Below are positions 47,112 through 56,361 of a stretch of 64,000 nucleotides of DNA, in pieces. The notes beneath the pieces are model-generated. The model did no database searches. It saw only the letters and a program-made list of their open reading frames with translations, and had not been told where the DNA came from. The stretch's first letter is position 1, and every line of letters starts with the position of its first letter. The translations under genes were made by a program, and so were the position numbers. Source of the DNA: Arthrobacter sp. (GTDB lineage Bacteria > Actinomycetota > Actinomycetes > Actinomycetales > Micrococcaceae). Where the stretch lies: contig JAHFUZ010000002.1 of assembly GCA_023264815.1 (NCBI GenBank), positions 1 through 64,000 of the forward strand, in the 5' to 3' direction.

Positions 47112-49087
47112 GGTGGATTCCTCCCGGAGATTTTGGGGCAGGGTCTAAGCCTGCCACGTTGGGCGCGGGGCTCCAAGCCGCGAAAAGCGCGGTGTCGCGC
47201 AGACCACCAGCGGGCAGCCCGCGCACGCCGTTCCACCGAATCAAGCAGGGACACGGTTGCGGCATGCAGCGCCAGCACCAGCCGCAGCAGCCGGTACGGG
47301 CGGACCACCGCCCAGACGGCGGCAAGGGTCAGCATGGACAGCAGCACCATGGTCAGGAGGCCAAACGGCCCCTCCGGCCATGGCAACGCCGCCCCGGGCA
47401 GGCCAGCCGCTGTCCTGGCAATCCCCGCCACGCCTGCGCTGAATGTTCCTGCCACGGCGATCAGAGCCGTAGCCAGCCAGGGAAGCCACAACACCAGGGG
47501 TACCGCAGCCGTGCCCAGCAGGGTCACCGGCGCCACCAGCGGAGCGGCCACCACGTTTGCCAGCAGCGAGTAGGTGGAGAACTGCGGCTGAAGCAGCACG
47601 ATCACGGGCCCGCACAACAACTGCGCAGAGAGCGGCACGGCCCAGGCCGCCGCTGCCCAGCGCGGAATTACCGCCGGGGTCCATTCCATCAGCCGAGGAC
47701 CCAAGACGATGATCCCCAGCGTCGCCAGGACGGACAGCAGGAAGCCGAAGCTGCCAGCCAGGCCGGGGTCTATCAGCAGTAGACCCATCACTGCGAGGCA
47801 GAGGAAGCTGAGCCCGCGGCCAGTCCGGCCGCCGGCCAGCGAGGCGATGGCGATGGAGCCCATGAGCGCGGCGCGCAGCACACTCGCGTCAGGGCCAACC
47901 AGCACCACGAACATGCCCAAGCCTAAGAGTGCCACGCCGGCCGCCGGGAACCTGGGAAGCCGAAGGCTGCGTGCCGCAACCAGAAGGGCACCCAGGACCA
48001 GGCTGCAGTTGGCCCCGCTGACCGCGGTCAGGTGCGTCATGCCCACCGTTTTCATAGCCCCATTCAGAGCTTCGTCCAGGGCGGACGTGTCACCGGTGAC
48101 CATGCCTGGCAGCAGGCCCCGCGGATCCGCTGCCAGGAACGTCGCTGCGGCGACATACCTGCCCCTCAACTCCCGGGCCACCACCTGCCAGAGCGGGGCC
48201 GCGCCTGCACTGGACTCGGCGCCGGCAGTGGCGTCGACGCTGGCGTCCGGGCGGGCTGCGCCTTCGGCATGGTTTCCGGCGGCACCCGGCGCCATCGAAG
48301 CCGCAAGGATGGCCGCCTCCTCTTTCCCCGCATCGGGTGACCTCAGTTTCCCGGCGGTCCGGACCATTTGGCCCGGAACAACGTTATTCCAGCCCTCGCC
48401 GCCCATCACCACGAGGTCGGCCCGGGTGCGGATGACCTGGCCGGTTGCTGTGACTTCTTCCGTCCTGGCAGGCACTGACCACCGTTCAGGCATCCCGGCC
48501 TGTCCCGGGAGCGTGAGGGGACGCGGGGAACCCGTAATTTCCAGCACTGCCACCACGGACCTTCCGGCATCCACGGCTTCTGCGAGGGGTCCGTCGTGAC
48601 GTTGCGAGGAGGAGACCGCCGAGTGCGCTGCCGCGGCCGCGGCCAGCATTAACGCCACCGCCGTGGTCATGAGGAAGCTCCGGCGGCGGTCTTGACGTTT
48701 CCTGGCCCGTCCAGCAAGGGCCAGCAGGAAGCCTGCCAACACCACCAGGACACCGCACATCGCCGCCAGCATCCCGGGGGTGAGCCACATTCCGGCCATC
48801 GCGGCGCCCCAGACCAGCAGGGCAGGCAGCCCCAGCCTGACGTCTGTTCGACGGCGCGGCCTGTCAGCAGGATCGGCGGACGCTTCTTTACCGCCCAGTG
48901 TGTTCCGGACCTGATGCGCCAGCCTGGCGGTCTCCCGGCGAACCGCCGGGATCAGAGGTGCCGTCTCCCCGGCCGGGCGTCTGGACGAAACACGAGCGGC
49001 GTGGGGTGATTGGGTCGATGGCGGCGCGTGTGCCGGACCCTGGACTGCGGAGTCGACAAAGCGGCTCCACGGACTGCGGGCAGCCAT
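47045..49087 (-). CDS. comEC: ComEC/Rec2-family membrane protein
   Basis: A 680-residue membrane protein: N-terminal helices, a DUF4131/OB-like extracellular region (about 110-270) and the Competence channel domain (about 290-600) with GDTSALDEALNGAMKTVGMTHLTAVSGANCSLV. It would move single-stranded DNA through the membrane. The C-terminal metallo-beta-lactamase domain of Bacillus ComEC is missing, as in many actinobacteria. The ATG at 49087 overlaps the comEA stop (TGAGATG). Its tail overlaps holA by 67 bases. Confidence 0.9.
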   Translation of the reverse strand: MAARSPWSRFVDSAVQGPAHAPPSTQSPHAARVSSRRPAGETAPLIPAVRRETARLAHQVRNTLGGKEASADPADRPRRRTDVRLGLPALLVWGAAMAGMWLTPGMLAAMCGVLVVLAGFLLALAGRARKRQDRRRSFLMTTAVALMLAAAAAAHSAVSSSQRHDGPLAEAVDAGRSVVAVLEITGSPRPLTLPGQAGMPERWSVPARTEEVTATGQVIRTRADLVVMGGEGWNNVVPGQMVRTAGKLRSPDAGKEEAAILAASMAPGAAGNHAEGAARPDASVDATAGAESSAGAAPLWQVVARELRGRYVAAATFLAADPRGLLPGMVTGDTSALDEALNGAMKTVGMTHLTAVSGANCSLVLGALLVAARSLRLPRFPAAGVALLGLGMFVVLVGPDASVLRAALMGSIAIASLAGGRTGRGLSFLCLAVMGLLLIDPGLAGSFGFLLSVLATLGIIVLGPRLMEWTPAVIPRWAAAAWAVPLSAQLLCGPVIVLLQPQFSTYSLLANVVAAPLVAPVTLLGTAAVPLVLWLPWLATALIAVAGTFSAGVAGIARTAAGLPGAALPWPEGPFGLLTMVLLSMLTLAAVWAVVRPYRLLRLVLALHAATVSLLDSVERRARAARWWSARHRAFRGLEPRAQRGRLRPCPKISGRNPPWPLPKPLEPGHRHRTSPPGGT

Positions 49088-49088
49088 C

Positions 49089-49997
49089 TCAGATCCCCAC
49101 CAGCGGCAGGAGTGTCTCCAGCATCTTGGGCCCCACTCCGTCCACAGCGTCGAGTTCCTCGACGGATTTGAAGGGGCCGTGTTCCTTGCGCCAGTCCACA
49201 ATGCGTTGCGCCAGCACGGGCCCTACCTTTGGCAGGCCATCCAGTTCCTCGACGCCTGCAGTGTTGAGGTTGACCTTCCCGCTGCCTGCTGCCCCGCCGG
49301 CCCCGGACCCGCCCGGCCCCGTGCTGCCGGTTCCCGTGCCGCCGGTTCCTGCGCCGGCAGCATCCGGGGAATCCGACGGCAGGAATTCGCCGGGCAGGGG
49401 CACGTACAGTTTCTGTCCGTCCACCAGCACAGCGGCAAGGTTGAGCCGGTTCAGGTCTGCCGAGGCCGTGCTGCCGCCAGCTTCGGCGATGGCCTGGTGC
49501 ACCCGGCTGCCGGCGGGTAACTGAACCACTCCCGGCAAGGCCACGGCACCGGCCACGTGGACAATGACCATACCGGCCGAAGAACCCGCGGCGGGTGTTC
49601 CAGGCCCGGCGCGCTCAGTTCCCGGACCGGGCGGCCCCGCGCCGGAATGTTCGCTTTCCGCGGCCGGGATGTCGCTGAGCGCTACCACGTCAGGCTGCCC
49701 CGCAGCCACCTGCGTCCAGAACCATGCGCCGCCCACCACCGCAAGCGCGGCGATCAACAGGGCCACAGGCAGGCCAATCCGCCATCTGAGAGCCGGACCG
49801 TCCCTGCCCGCTCCGGCAGCGTCCGCGTCAAGGGATTCAGGAACAGGACCGGCGCTGGCAGGGGCGGCACCGCCGTCGTACTCGAAAACATTCCCGCCGC
49901 TGTCGGTCAGCAGCCCGGCGCCGTCCCCCAGAGTGGAGTGCAGCCGCTCCCGGGCATGGCGGACCCCTTGGCGTGCTGCGGCGTCCCGGCGTGACAT
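49089..49997 (-). CDS. comEA: ComEA-family DNA-binding protein
   Basis: A 302-residue protein: cytoplasmic tail (about 1-65), membrane helix (about 72-92), SLBB domain (about 125-185, MVIVHVAGAVALPGVVQL) and a Gly-rich linker to a helix-hairpin-helix tandem (about 240-302) with NLNTAGVEELDGLPKVGPVLA and VEELDAVDGVGPKMLETL-type repeats. It binds incoming DNA outside the membrane. It is followed by comEC. Confidence 0.92.
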   Translation of the reverse strand: MSRRDAAARQGVRHARERLHSTLGDGAGLLTDSGGNVFEYDGGAAPASAGPVPESLDADAAGAGRDGPALRWRIGLPVALLIAALAVVGGAWFWTQVAAGQPDVVALSDIPAAESEHSGAGPPGPGTERAGPGTPAAGSSAGMVIVHVAGAVALPGVVQLPAGSRVHQAIAEAGGSTASADLNRLNLAAVLVDGQKLYVPLPGEFLPSDSPDAAGAGTGGTGTGSTGPGGSGAGGAAGSGKVNLNTAGVEELDGLPKVGPVLAQRIVDWRKEHGPFKSVEELDAVDGVGPKMLETLLPLVGI

Positions 49998-50046
49998 GCA
50001 CCCAACGCTAGGGACACCGGGCCGCCGGCGACAGGCCGGGGATGCC

Positions 50047-51042
50047 CTATGTGGAAAGAGGCTCCGGGGGCAGGGAGGCGACCTCACCGACAATGACGGC
50101 CAGCACACCCAGGCCGGCGTGGGCAGCAAGGACGGCGGGCAGGGAACTGATCTGCGCCGGCGGACAGCCGGGCAAGGCCGCAGCGAGCCTGGCGGCAAGC
50201 CCTTCCGCTTCGGCCGGGTTCCCGAAATGGTGGACCGCAAGGCGGGCCAGTCCGGCGGGGCGGGATGCGGCGTCGGCCGCGGCGATCTCTTCCAGCCGGG
50301 CGATGGCCCTGGCCGCTGACCTCACCTTTTCCAGGGGGACGATCTTTCCGCCCTCGACCGCGAGGATGGGTTTGATGGCGAACATCGTGCCCAGCAGCGA
50401 GGCTGCGGCTCCAATCCGCCCGCCCCGGCGGAGCTGTTCGAGGCTGGGGACGTAGAAGTAGACCCTGGTCCGGGCCAGCTGGTCCGCCGCGGCAGCGCTG
50501 ACGCCTACAGCGTCCAGCCCGGCGGCGGCCGCGGTCACGGCGCCCTGGACTCCCATGCCCAGGGCCATTCCCACTGTGCCGGAATCCAGGACCTCCACCG
50601 GTATGTTCACGCGGCCCGCGGCGAGCCGTGCGGCGTCGGCGGTGCCGGAGAGCCCGCTGGAAATGTGAATGCAGACAATCGCTTCGTAGCCCCGGCGTTC
50701 GGCTGCGAGGAAAGCCTGCTCAAACTGCCCGGGTGAGGGGCGGGAGGTCTTGACTGACGTGCCGGCCGCGAGTGCCAGCGCGATGGTTTCGGTGATGTCG
50801 TCTTCGCCCTCGCCGTAGATCTCCTCGCCCACCATCACCGGCATTGGGATGACGGTCAGCAGGCCGTCGGAGGCACAGGCAGCCACCCACTCCGCCGGCA
50901 GCGCTGACGCTGAATCGGTCACCACGGCAGTACGGACCGCGACGGTGGATGCGTCCGTGGGGGCGCCCGGGCGTGCGGCGGGGCGGAGGGCAGCGAGGCG
51001 CTGCCTGAGCCAGAGCCATGCGGCGGCATCGCGGTGGGGCAA
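50047..51042 (-). CDS. DegV family fatty-acid-binding protein
   Basis: A 331-residue protein. After about 30 N-terminal residues comes TAVVTDSASALP, the DegV start, then IPMPVMVGEEIYGEG, SRPSPGQFEQAF and IHISSGLSGTADAARLAA. In FakB-type members this fold holds a fatty acid for phosphorylation by FakA. The TTG at 51042 is chosen for AGGAGG five bases upstream. It follows leuS by 55 bases. Confidence 0.9.
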   Translation of the reverse strand: MPHRDAAAWLWLRQRLAALRPAARPGAPTDASTVAVRTAVVTDSASALPAEWVAACASDGLLTVIPMPVMVGEEIYGEGEDDITETIALALAAGTSVKTSRPSPGQFEQAFLAAERRGYEAIVCIHISSGLSGTADAARLAAGRVNIPVEVLDSGTVGMALGMGVQGAVTAAAAGLDAVGVSAAAADQLARTRVYFYVPSLEQLRRGGRIGAAASLLGTMFAIKPILAVEGGKIVPLEKVRSAARAIARLEEIAAADAASRPAGLARLAVHHFGNPAEAEGLAARLAAALPGCPPAQISSLPAVLAAHAGLGVLAVIVGEVASLPPEPLST

Positions 51043-51097
51043 GTGGCCTCCTGGTGTGTGGCCGGCCGCCGGATGGTCCGGCGGCCGGCGTTCCCGG

Positions 51098-53626
51098 CTA
51101 GGCCGGGACGATGTTGACCAGTTTAGGCGCCCGCACGATGACTGTGCGGATGGCGCGGCCGTCCATGGCGCGCTGTACGTTCTCGCTGGCCAGGGCCAGT
51201 TCGCGCAGCTCGTCCTCGCTGATGTCCGGAGAAACCTCGAGGCGGTCGCGGACCTTGCCCTGGACCTGGACCACGGCGGTGACGGTGTCCTGGACCAGCA
51301 GCGCCTCATCGTGGGCAGGCCAGCCGGCGTTGGCCACCGACGCGGGGTGGCCCAGCACGTTCCACATGTCCTCAGCGGTGTATGGCGCGAAGAGGCTCAG
51401 GATGACGGCGACAGCCTCGGCTGCCTCGCGGACGGCAGGATCTGCCCCGCCGGCTCCGGCAGCTGCATCTATGGTTTTGCGGGTCGCGTTGACCAGCTCC
51501 ATCAGCTTGGCCACCACCACGTTGAACTTGTTGTTGTCCAGCAGCGCGGCGGCGTCGGCGATGGTCCGATGCGTGACGGACCGCAGCGTGCGGTCACCGG
51601 AAGCGGCATCGGCACCCGGTTCGCTGGTGACGTCCTGCGCGAGTCGCCAGGAGCGTGCCAGGAACTTGGCGGAGCCCGACGGCGAAACGTCCGCCCAGTC
51701 CACGTCGTCCTCCGGCGGGGAGGCGAAGATCATGGTCAGGCGCACCGCGTCCACGCCGTACTTGTCCAGCTGCTCGCCGAGGTCCACGCCGTTGCCCAGC
51801 GACTTGCTCATGGCCTTGCCGCCGTTGAGTACCTGGCCCTGGTTCAGCAGCGCGCTGAACGGTTCATCGGCGTCGATCATGCCGAGGTCGTGGATGACCT
51901 TGGTGAAGAACCGGGCGTACAGCAGGTGCAGGATGGCGTGCTCCACACCTCCCACGTACTGGCCTACCGGCATCCACTCGTTGATCTTGTCGGGATCGAA
52001 GGGACCCTCGGTGAACTGCGGCGAAACGAACCGCAGGAAGTACCAGGACGAATCCACGAACGTATCCATGGTGTCGGTATCACGCTTGGCCGGCCCGTGG
52101 CAGTTGGGGCACTGCACGTTGACCCAGGCCTCGGCGGCAGCCAGCGGCGACGTTCCCTTCGGGGACAGGTCCTCGCCGCGCAGGTCCGCCGGGAGGGTCA
52201 CCGGCAACTGATCGTCCGGGACGGGAACCTCACCGCAGGACGGGCAGTGGATGATCGGAATGGGCGTGCCCCAGAACCGCTGGCGGCTCAGGAGCCAGTC
52301 GCGGAGGCGGAAGTTGACGAACTTCTCGCCCGTTCCCTGCTTCTCGAGGATGGCAATGGCTGCCGGAATGGCATCCGATTTGGGCAGGCCGTTCAGCTCG
52401 CCCGAGTTGATCAGGGTGCCCTCCCCTGCCGTCGCCTTGCCGGACACGGCAGGGTCTTCCTCACCGGTGTCCAGTACTGCGCGGACGGGAAGGCCGAACG
52501 TTTTGGCGAAGTCGAGGTCACGCTGGTCGTGCGCCGGGACGGCCATGATGGCACCGGTACCGTAATCCGCCAGGACGTAATCCGCGGCCCAGACCTGCAG
52601 TTTCTCGCCGTTCAGCGGGTTGATGGCGTACCGACCGGTGAAGACGCCTGTCTTTTCACGCTCGGTGGACTGGCGTTCGATTTCGCTCAGCGCCTTGACC
52701 TGCTCGCGATAGGCGTCCAGTGCTGCTGCGTGCTCTTCTGTGACGAGTTCGACGGCGATCGGCGCGTCGGCAGCGACCACGAAGAACGTGGCGCCATACA
52801 GGGTGTCAGGGCGGGTGGTGAAGACGGTGACGTCCTTGGCGGGCTTGCCGTCGGCGGCCTCGACGACGAAGTTGACGTGCGCACCTTCGGAGCGGCCGAT
52901 CCAGTTTTTCTGCATGGCGAGGACCCGCTCCGGCCAGTGTCCGCGCAGTTCGTCCATGTCATCAAGCAGCCGGTCAGCGTACTCGGTGATCTTGAAGTAC
53001 CACTGGTTCAGGGACTTCTTGGTCACGGCCGTGCCGCAGCGTTCGCAGGCACCGTTGACTACCTGCTCGTTGGCCAGCACGGTCTGGTCCTTGGGGCACC
53101 AGTTGACCGGGGAATCCTTGCGGTAGGCCAGCCCGCGCTCGTAGAACCGCTTGAACAGCCACTGGGTCCAGCGGTAGTACTCGGGGTCCGAGGTGTGCAG
53201 GCGGCGTGACCAGTCGGCGGAAATGGCATAGCGCTTGAATGACGCCGCTTGGGTGTCGATGTTGGCATAGGTCCACTCGCTGGGGTGGGCGTTGCGCTTG
53301 ATGGCAGCGTTTTCCGCGGGCAGGCCGAAGGAGTCCCAGCCGATCGGGTGCAGGACATCGAAGCCCTGCTGCCGAAGGTACCGGGCCACGACGTCGCCCA
53401 TGGCAAACGCTTCGGCGTGGCCCATGTGAAGGTCGCCCGACGGGTACGGAAACATGTCCAGTACGTAGCGGCGCTCGCGGGATCCGTCATCCACGGGAGT
53501 GAAGACCTTAAGGTCCTCCCACACCTGGGGCCACTTGGCCTCCATGGCGGCGAAGCTGTACGCACCCTCTTCGGGTGCCTCCGCTGCTACTGCTGTTCCG
53601 GTCTCTGTCTCCGGCTTTACGCCCAC
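51098..53626 (-). CDS. leuS: Leucyl-tRNA synthetase
   Basis: An 842-residue class I synthetase: HMGH (67-70, HIGH motif), CP1 editing domain (about 230-430, with [16 protein letters not shown]), KMSKS-type KAMSKS (about 604-609), anticodon domain and C-terminal domain. It is the bacterial alpha form. The GTG at 53626 has GAGG seven bases upstream. The upstream region holds a leader peptide of Leu codons and a terminator-like hairpin, so expression is probably attenuated. Confidence 0.97.
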   Translation of the reverse strand: MGVKPETETGTAVAAEAPEEGAYSFAAMEAKWPQVWEDLKVFTPVDDGSRERRYVLDMFPYPSGDLHMGHAEAFAMGDVVARYLRQQGFDVLHPIGWDSFGLPAENAAIKRNAHPSEWTYANIDTQAASFKRYAISADWSRRLHTSDPEYYRWTQWLFKRFYERGLAYRKDSPVNWCPKDQTVLANEQVVNGACERCGTAVTKKSLNQWYFKITEYADRLLDDMDELRGHWPERVLAMQKNWIGRSEGAHVNFVVEAADGKPAKDVTVFTTRPDTLYGATFFVVAADAPIAVELVTEEHAAALDAYREQVKALSEIERQSTEREKTGVFTGRYAINPLNGEKLQVWAADYVLADYGTGAIMAVPAHDQRDLDFAKTFGLPVRAVLDTGEEDPAVSGKATAGEGTLINSGELNGLPKSDAIPAAIAILEKQGTGEKFVNFRLRDWLLSRQRFWGTPIPIIHCPSCGEVPVPDDQLPVTLPADLRGEDLSPKGTSPLAAAEAWVNVQCPNCHGPAKRDTDTMDTFVDSSWYFLRFVSPQFTEGPFDPDKINEWMPVGQYVGGVEHAILHLLYARFFTKVIHDLGMIDADEPFSALLNQGQVLNGGKAMSKSLGNGVDLGEQLDKYGVDAVRLTMIFASPPEDDVDWADVSPSGSAKFLARSWRLAQDVTSEPGADAASGDRTLRSVTHRTIADAAALLDNNKFNVVVAKLMELVNATRKTIDAAAGAGGADPAVREAAEAVAVILSLFAPYTAEDMWNVLGHPASVANAGWPAHDEALLVQDTVTAVVQVQGKVRDRLEVSPDISEDELRELALASENVQRAMDGRAIRTVIVRAPKLVNIVPA

Positions 53627-53721
53627 TGCTGCCCTCTTCTGTTCTGTTGCGGCATCCGTGCTGCCCCAACTTCTCTGATCCCTACGTCTGCTGCCGACCC
53701 GGCAAACATGCCCGGACACAC

Positions 53722-53811
53722 AAAAGCCCCTCGCCATGGAGGGGCAGCCGCACGGCACTCCGGTGGTTTCCGGATACCGGGCGGCTAGCTAAGCAGAAGG
53801 ATCGCACGCAT
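53722..53811 (-). promoter_or_regulatory. Leucine-leader attenuator of leuS
   Basis: The minus strand has an 8-codon peptide gene (53811-53785) and then a terminator-like hairpin: GCCCCTC (53745-53739), loop, GAGGGGC (53732-53726), TTTT (53725-53722). AGCCGC (53786-53781), at the leader stop, can pair with GCGGCT (53751-53746), right before the terminator 5' arm. Ribosome stalling at the Leu codons could therefore change folding. TAAAGT lies about ten bases before the leader ATG as a likely -10. Confidence 0.62.
53785..53811 (-). CDS. leuS leader peptide, 8 aa
   Basis: ATG CGT GCG ATC CTT CTG CTT AGC TAG encodes MRAILLLS, with three Leu codons in a row. It resembles the leuA leader (RA-LLLLS). 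It is followed by the terminator-like hairpin and lies 159 bases before leuS. There is almost no 5' leader if TAAAGT is the -10, so it would be leaderless. Confidence 0.58.
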   Translation of the reverse strand: MRAILLLS

Positions 53812-53875
53812 AAGACTACTTTAGCGCACCCCAAAAGCCTCCAGTCGCAAGCGAGCGGCTGATGCGCGCAGATAA

Positions 53876-53950
53876 GTTGACGGGGGTCGCACCTCGCCCG
53901 GGTGTGGTGGGCACCGCGAAGCGGGCGGGGCAGGTGCGACCCCCGTCAAC
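53876..53950. repeat. Long palindromic element between leuS and glpK
   Basis: Perfect 19-bp arms (GTTGACGGGGGTCGCACCT at 53876-53894 and its complement at 53932-53950) around a 37-bp GC-rich core with its own CCCG/CGGG symmetry. It begins 13 bases after the glpK stop. It may be the glpK terminator or a REP-like dispersed repeat; no long T-run is present. Confidence 0.85.
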
Positions 53951-53962
53951 GACGGAATCTGG

Positions 53963-55477
53963 CTACTTCACGTCCTCGTCGACCCAATCCATGGACTTCG
54001 TCACGGCCTTCTTCCACAGCCGCATCTGGCGGTCCTGCTCGGCCTGGTCCAGCTGCGGTTCCCAGCGCTTGTCCTCCGACCAGTTGGCCGACAGTTCGCC
54101 GAGGTCCTTCCAGAAGCCGACGGCGAGGCCGGCAGCGTAGGCCGCGCCCAGTGCCGTGGTCTCCACCACCTTGGGCCGGATCACGGGGACACCGAGGATG
54201 TCCGCCTGGAACTGCATCAGCGCATCGTTGGCCACCATGCCGCCGTCGACCTTCAACTCGGTGAGCGGAACTCCGGAGTCCGCGTTGACAGCATCAAGCA
54301 CCTCCCGGGTCTGGAAGGCGGTGGCTTCCAGGGCGGCGCGGGCAATGTGGTTCTTGTTGACGAACCGGGTGAGTCCCACAATGGCGCCACGGGCATCCGA
54401 ACGCCAGTACGGGGCGAAGAGCCCAGAGAACGCGGGGACGATGTACACGCCGCCGTTGTCCTCCACGGCGGCCGCCAGGGTTTCCACTTCGGGGGCGCTG
54501 CTGATCATGCCCAGGTTGTCCCGCAGCCACTGGATCAGGGATCCTGTGACCGCGATGGAGCCTTCCAGCGCGTAGTGCGTCGGGGCGTCACCGAGCTTGT
54601 ATCCCACGGTGGTCAGCAGGCCGTTCTTCGAGTGCACGATTTCTTCGCCCGTGTTGAAGATCAGGAAGCAGCCGGTGCCGTAGGTGTTCTTCGCCTCGCC
54701 GGCTTCGAATGCCGCCTGGCCGAAGGTGGCGGCCTGCTGGTCGCCCAGGATGCCCGAGACCGGCACCTCCCGAAGCAGCTGGGACGTGTGGACATTGCCG
54801 TATACCTCGGAGGAGGACTTGATGGCCGGCATCATACTCAGCGGAACGCCGAAGATGCCCAGGATCTCCTCATCCCAGGTCAGGGTGTCCAGGTCCATGA
54901 ACATGGTCCGCGAGGCGTTGGTGACGTCCGTGACGTGGACGCCGCCATCCACGCCGCCGGTCAGGTTCCAGAGCACCCAGCAGTCTGTGTTTCCGAAGAT
55001 CAGGTCACCGGCCTCGGCCTTGGCCCGGGCACCTTCAACGTTGTCCAGGATCCATTTGATCTTGGTGCCGGAGAAGTAGGTGGCCAGGGGGAGGCCCACT
55101 TTCTGTTTGAACCGTTCCGGGCCGCCGTCCTTGGCCAGTTCGTCCACGATGTTCTGTGTGCGGGTGTCCTGCCAGACGATGGCGTTGTACACGGCTTCGC
55201 CGGTGTTCTTGTCCCAGACCACGGCCGTTTCGCGCTGGTTGGTGATTCCGACGGCGGCAATGTCGTGCCGGGTCAGGTTCGCCTTTGACAGCGCGGAGGC
55301 GATGACCTCCCGGGTGTTATTCCAGATTTCTGCGGGGTTGTGTTCCACCCAGCCTGCCTGCGGGAAGATCTGCTCATGCTCCATCTGGCCGGAAGAGACA
55401 ATGTTGCCGCTGTGGTCAAAGATGATGGCGCGGGAACTGGTGGTGCCCTGGTCGATGGCGATTACGTACTGGTTCAT
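53963..55477 (-). CDS. glpK: Glycerol kinase
   Basis: A 504-residue FGGY kinase that makes glycerol 3-phosphate. ATP site [10 protein letters not shown] (about 8-17), substrate residues in [11 protein letters not shown] region, and the FGGY signature [20 protein letters not shown] are present. It is third in glpD, glpF, glpK reading order along the minus strand (glpD first). Length is typical. No EIIA-contact site can be assigned. Confidence 0.97.
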   Translation of the reverse strand: MNQYVIAIDQGTTSSRAIIFDHSGNIVSSGQMEHEQIFPQAGWVEHNPAEIWNNTREVIASALSKANLTRHDIAAVGITNQRETAVVWDKNTGEAVYNAIVWQDTRTQNIVDELAKDGGPERFKQKVGLPLATYFSGTKIKWILDNVEGARAKAEAGDLIFGNTDCWVLWNLTGGVDGGVHVTDVTNASRTMFMDLDTLTWDEEILGIFGVPLSMMPAIKSSSEVYGNVHTSQLLREVPVSGILGDQQAATFGQAAFEAGEAKNTYGTGCFLIFNTGEEIVHSKNGLLTTVGYKLGDAPTHYALEGSIAVTGSLIQWLRDNLGMISSAPEVETLAAAVEDNGGVYIVPAFSGLFAPYWRSDARGAIVGLTRFVNKNHIARAALEATAFQTREVLDAVNADSGVPLTELKVDGGMVANDALMQFQADILGVPVIRPKVVETTALGAAYAAGLAVGFWKDLGELSANWSEDKRWEPQLDQAEQDRQMRLWKKAVTKSMDWVDEDVK

Positions 55478-55519
55478 GGTGACGTCCTTGTCTGTATGCA
55501 GGGTTTGGGTAGTGTGCGG

Positions 55520-56269
55520 TCAGGAAGCGGCGGTGATGATAATGGGGACGACCTTGGCGAGCAGTCCGCCGAGGGCTCCGCCCACCAGCGGGCCCACCAC
55601 GGGAATCCAGGAGTATCCCCAGTCGCTGCTGCCCTTGCCCTTGATGGGGAGCAGGGCGTGCGCAATACGGGGGCCCAGGTCACGGGCGGGGTTGATGGCG
55701 TAGCCGGTAGGGCCGCCCAGGGAGACACCGATGCCCACCACGAGGAGGGCGACGGCCAGCGGGCCAAGTCCGGAAGGCGTTCCGCCGAGGGTCAGGATCA
55801 CGAAGACCAGGACGAAAGTGCCGATGATTTCCGTGACCAGGTTCCACGGGGTGGATCGGATGGCAGGGCCGGTGGAGAAGGTTCCCAACTTGCTGGCAGC
55901 CTCCGGCTCGGCGTCAAAGTGCTGCTTGTAGGCAGCCCAGCAAACCACCGCGCCCAGGAACGCGCCCAGCAGCTCGCCGCCGAAGTAGGTGAACGTCGAG
56001 GCCACATTAATGGGAACGTCCGGCGCGTATTCGGCTTTGCCGTTCACCAACAGGCCCAAGGTGACGGCAGGATTGAGGTGGGCCCCGGACTTGGCGGCAA
56101 CAAACACACCGGAGAAGACGGCAATGCCCCACCCCCAGGTAACCATCAAGAACCCGCCGCTGTTACCTTTGGTGCCCTTCAGGGCCACGTTGGCCACGAC
56201 GCCGCAACCCAACAGGGTGAGCATCGCGGTTCCGAACACTTCGGAGAGAAAAACAATTCCAAGAGACAT
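55520..56269 (-). CDS. glpF: Glycerol uptake facilitator (aquaglyceroporin)
   Basis: A 249-residue MIP channel with six membrane helices and two half-helix motifs: LNPAVTLG and INPARDLG. The Asp after the second NPA is typical of GlpF-type glycerol channels. AAGGAG is six bases before the ATG at 56269; an ATG at 56272 is also possible. It lies 42 bases upstream of glpK and 92 bases after glpD. Confidence 0.95.
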   Translation of the reverse strand: MSLGIVFLSEVFGTAMLTLLGCGVVANVALKGTKGNSGGFLMVTWGWGIAVFSGVFVAAKSGAHLNPAVTLGLLVNGKAEYAPDVPINVASTFTYFGGELLGAFLGAVVCWAAYKQHFDAEPEAASKLGTFSTGPAIRSTPWNLVTEIIGTFVLVFVILTLGGTPSGLGPLAVALLVVGIGVSLGGPTGYAINPARDLGPRIAHALLPIKGKGSSDWGYSWIPVVGPLVGGALGGLLAKVVPIIITAAS

Positions 56270-56361
56270 CATTGACTCCTTATTTTCTGTTGTCGGTCCT
56301 TAGCGGGTTGAAGGACCGTTGTTCCGGAGCGCGTTGGCGCTCCGGTTGCAGCCTGGCCTGC

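Noticed and set aside
50849..53209. 786-codon plus-strand frame opposite leuS and degV
   Set aside because: Antisense to two clearly conserved genes, no domain; produced by high GC codon bias.
53627..53962. T-box riboswitch upstream of leuS
   Set aside because: No T-box sequence (TGGNACCGCG-like) was found; the Leu-codon leader and hairpin explain the region better.
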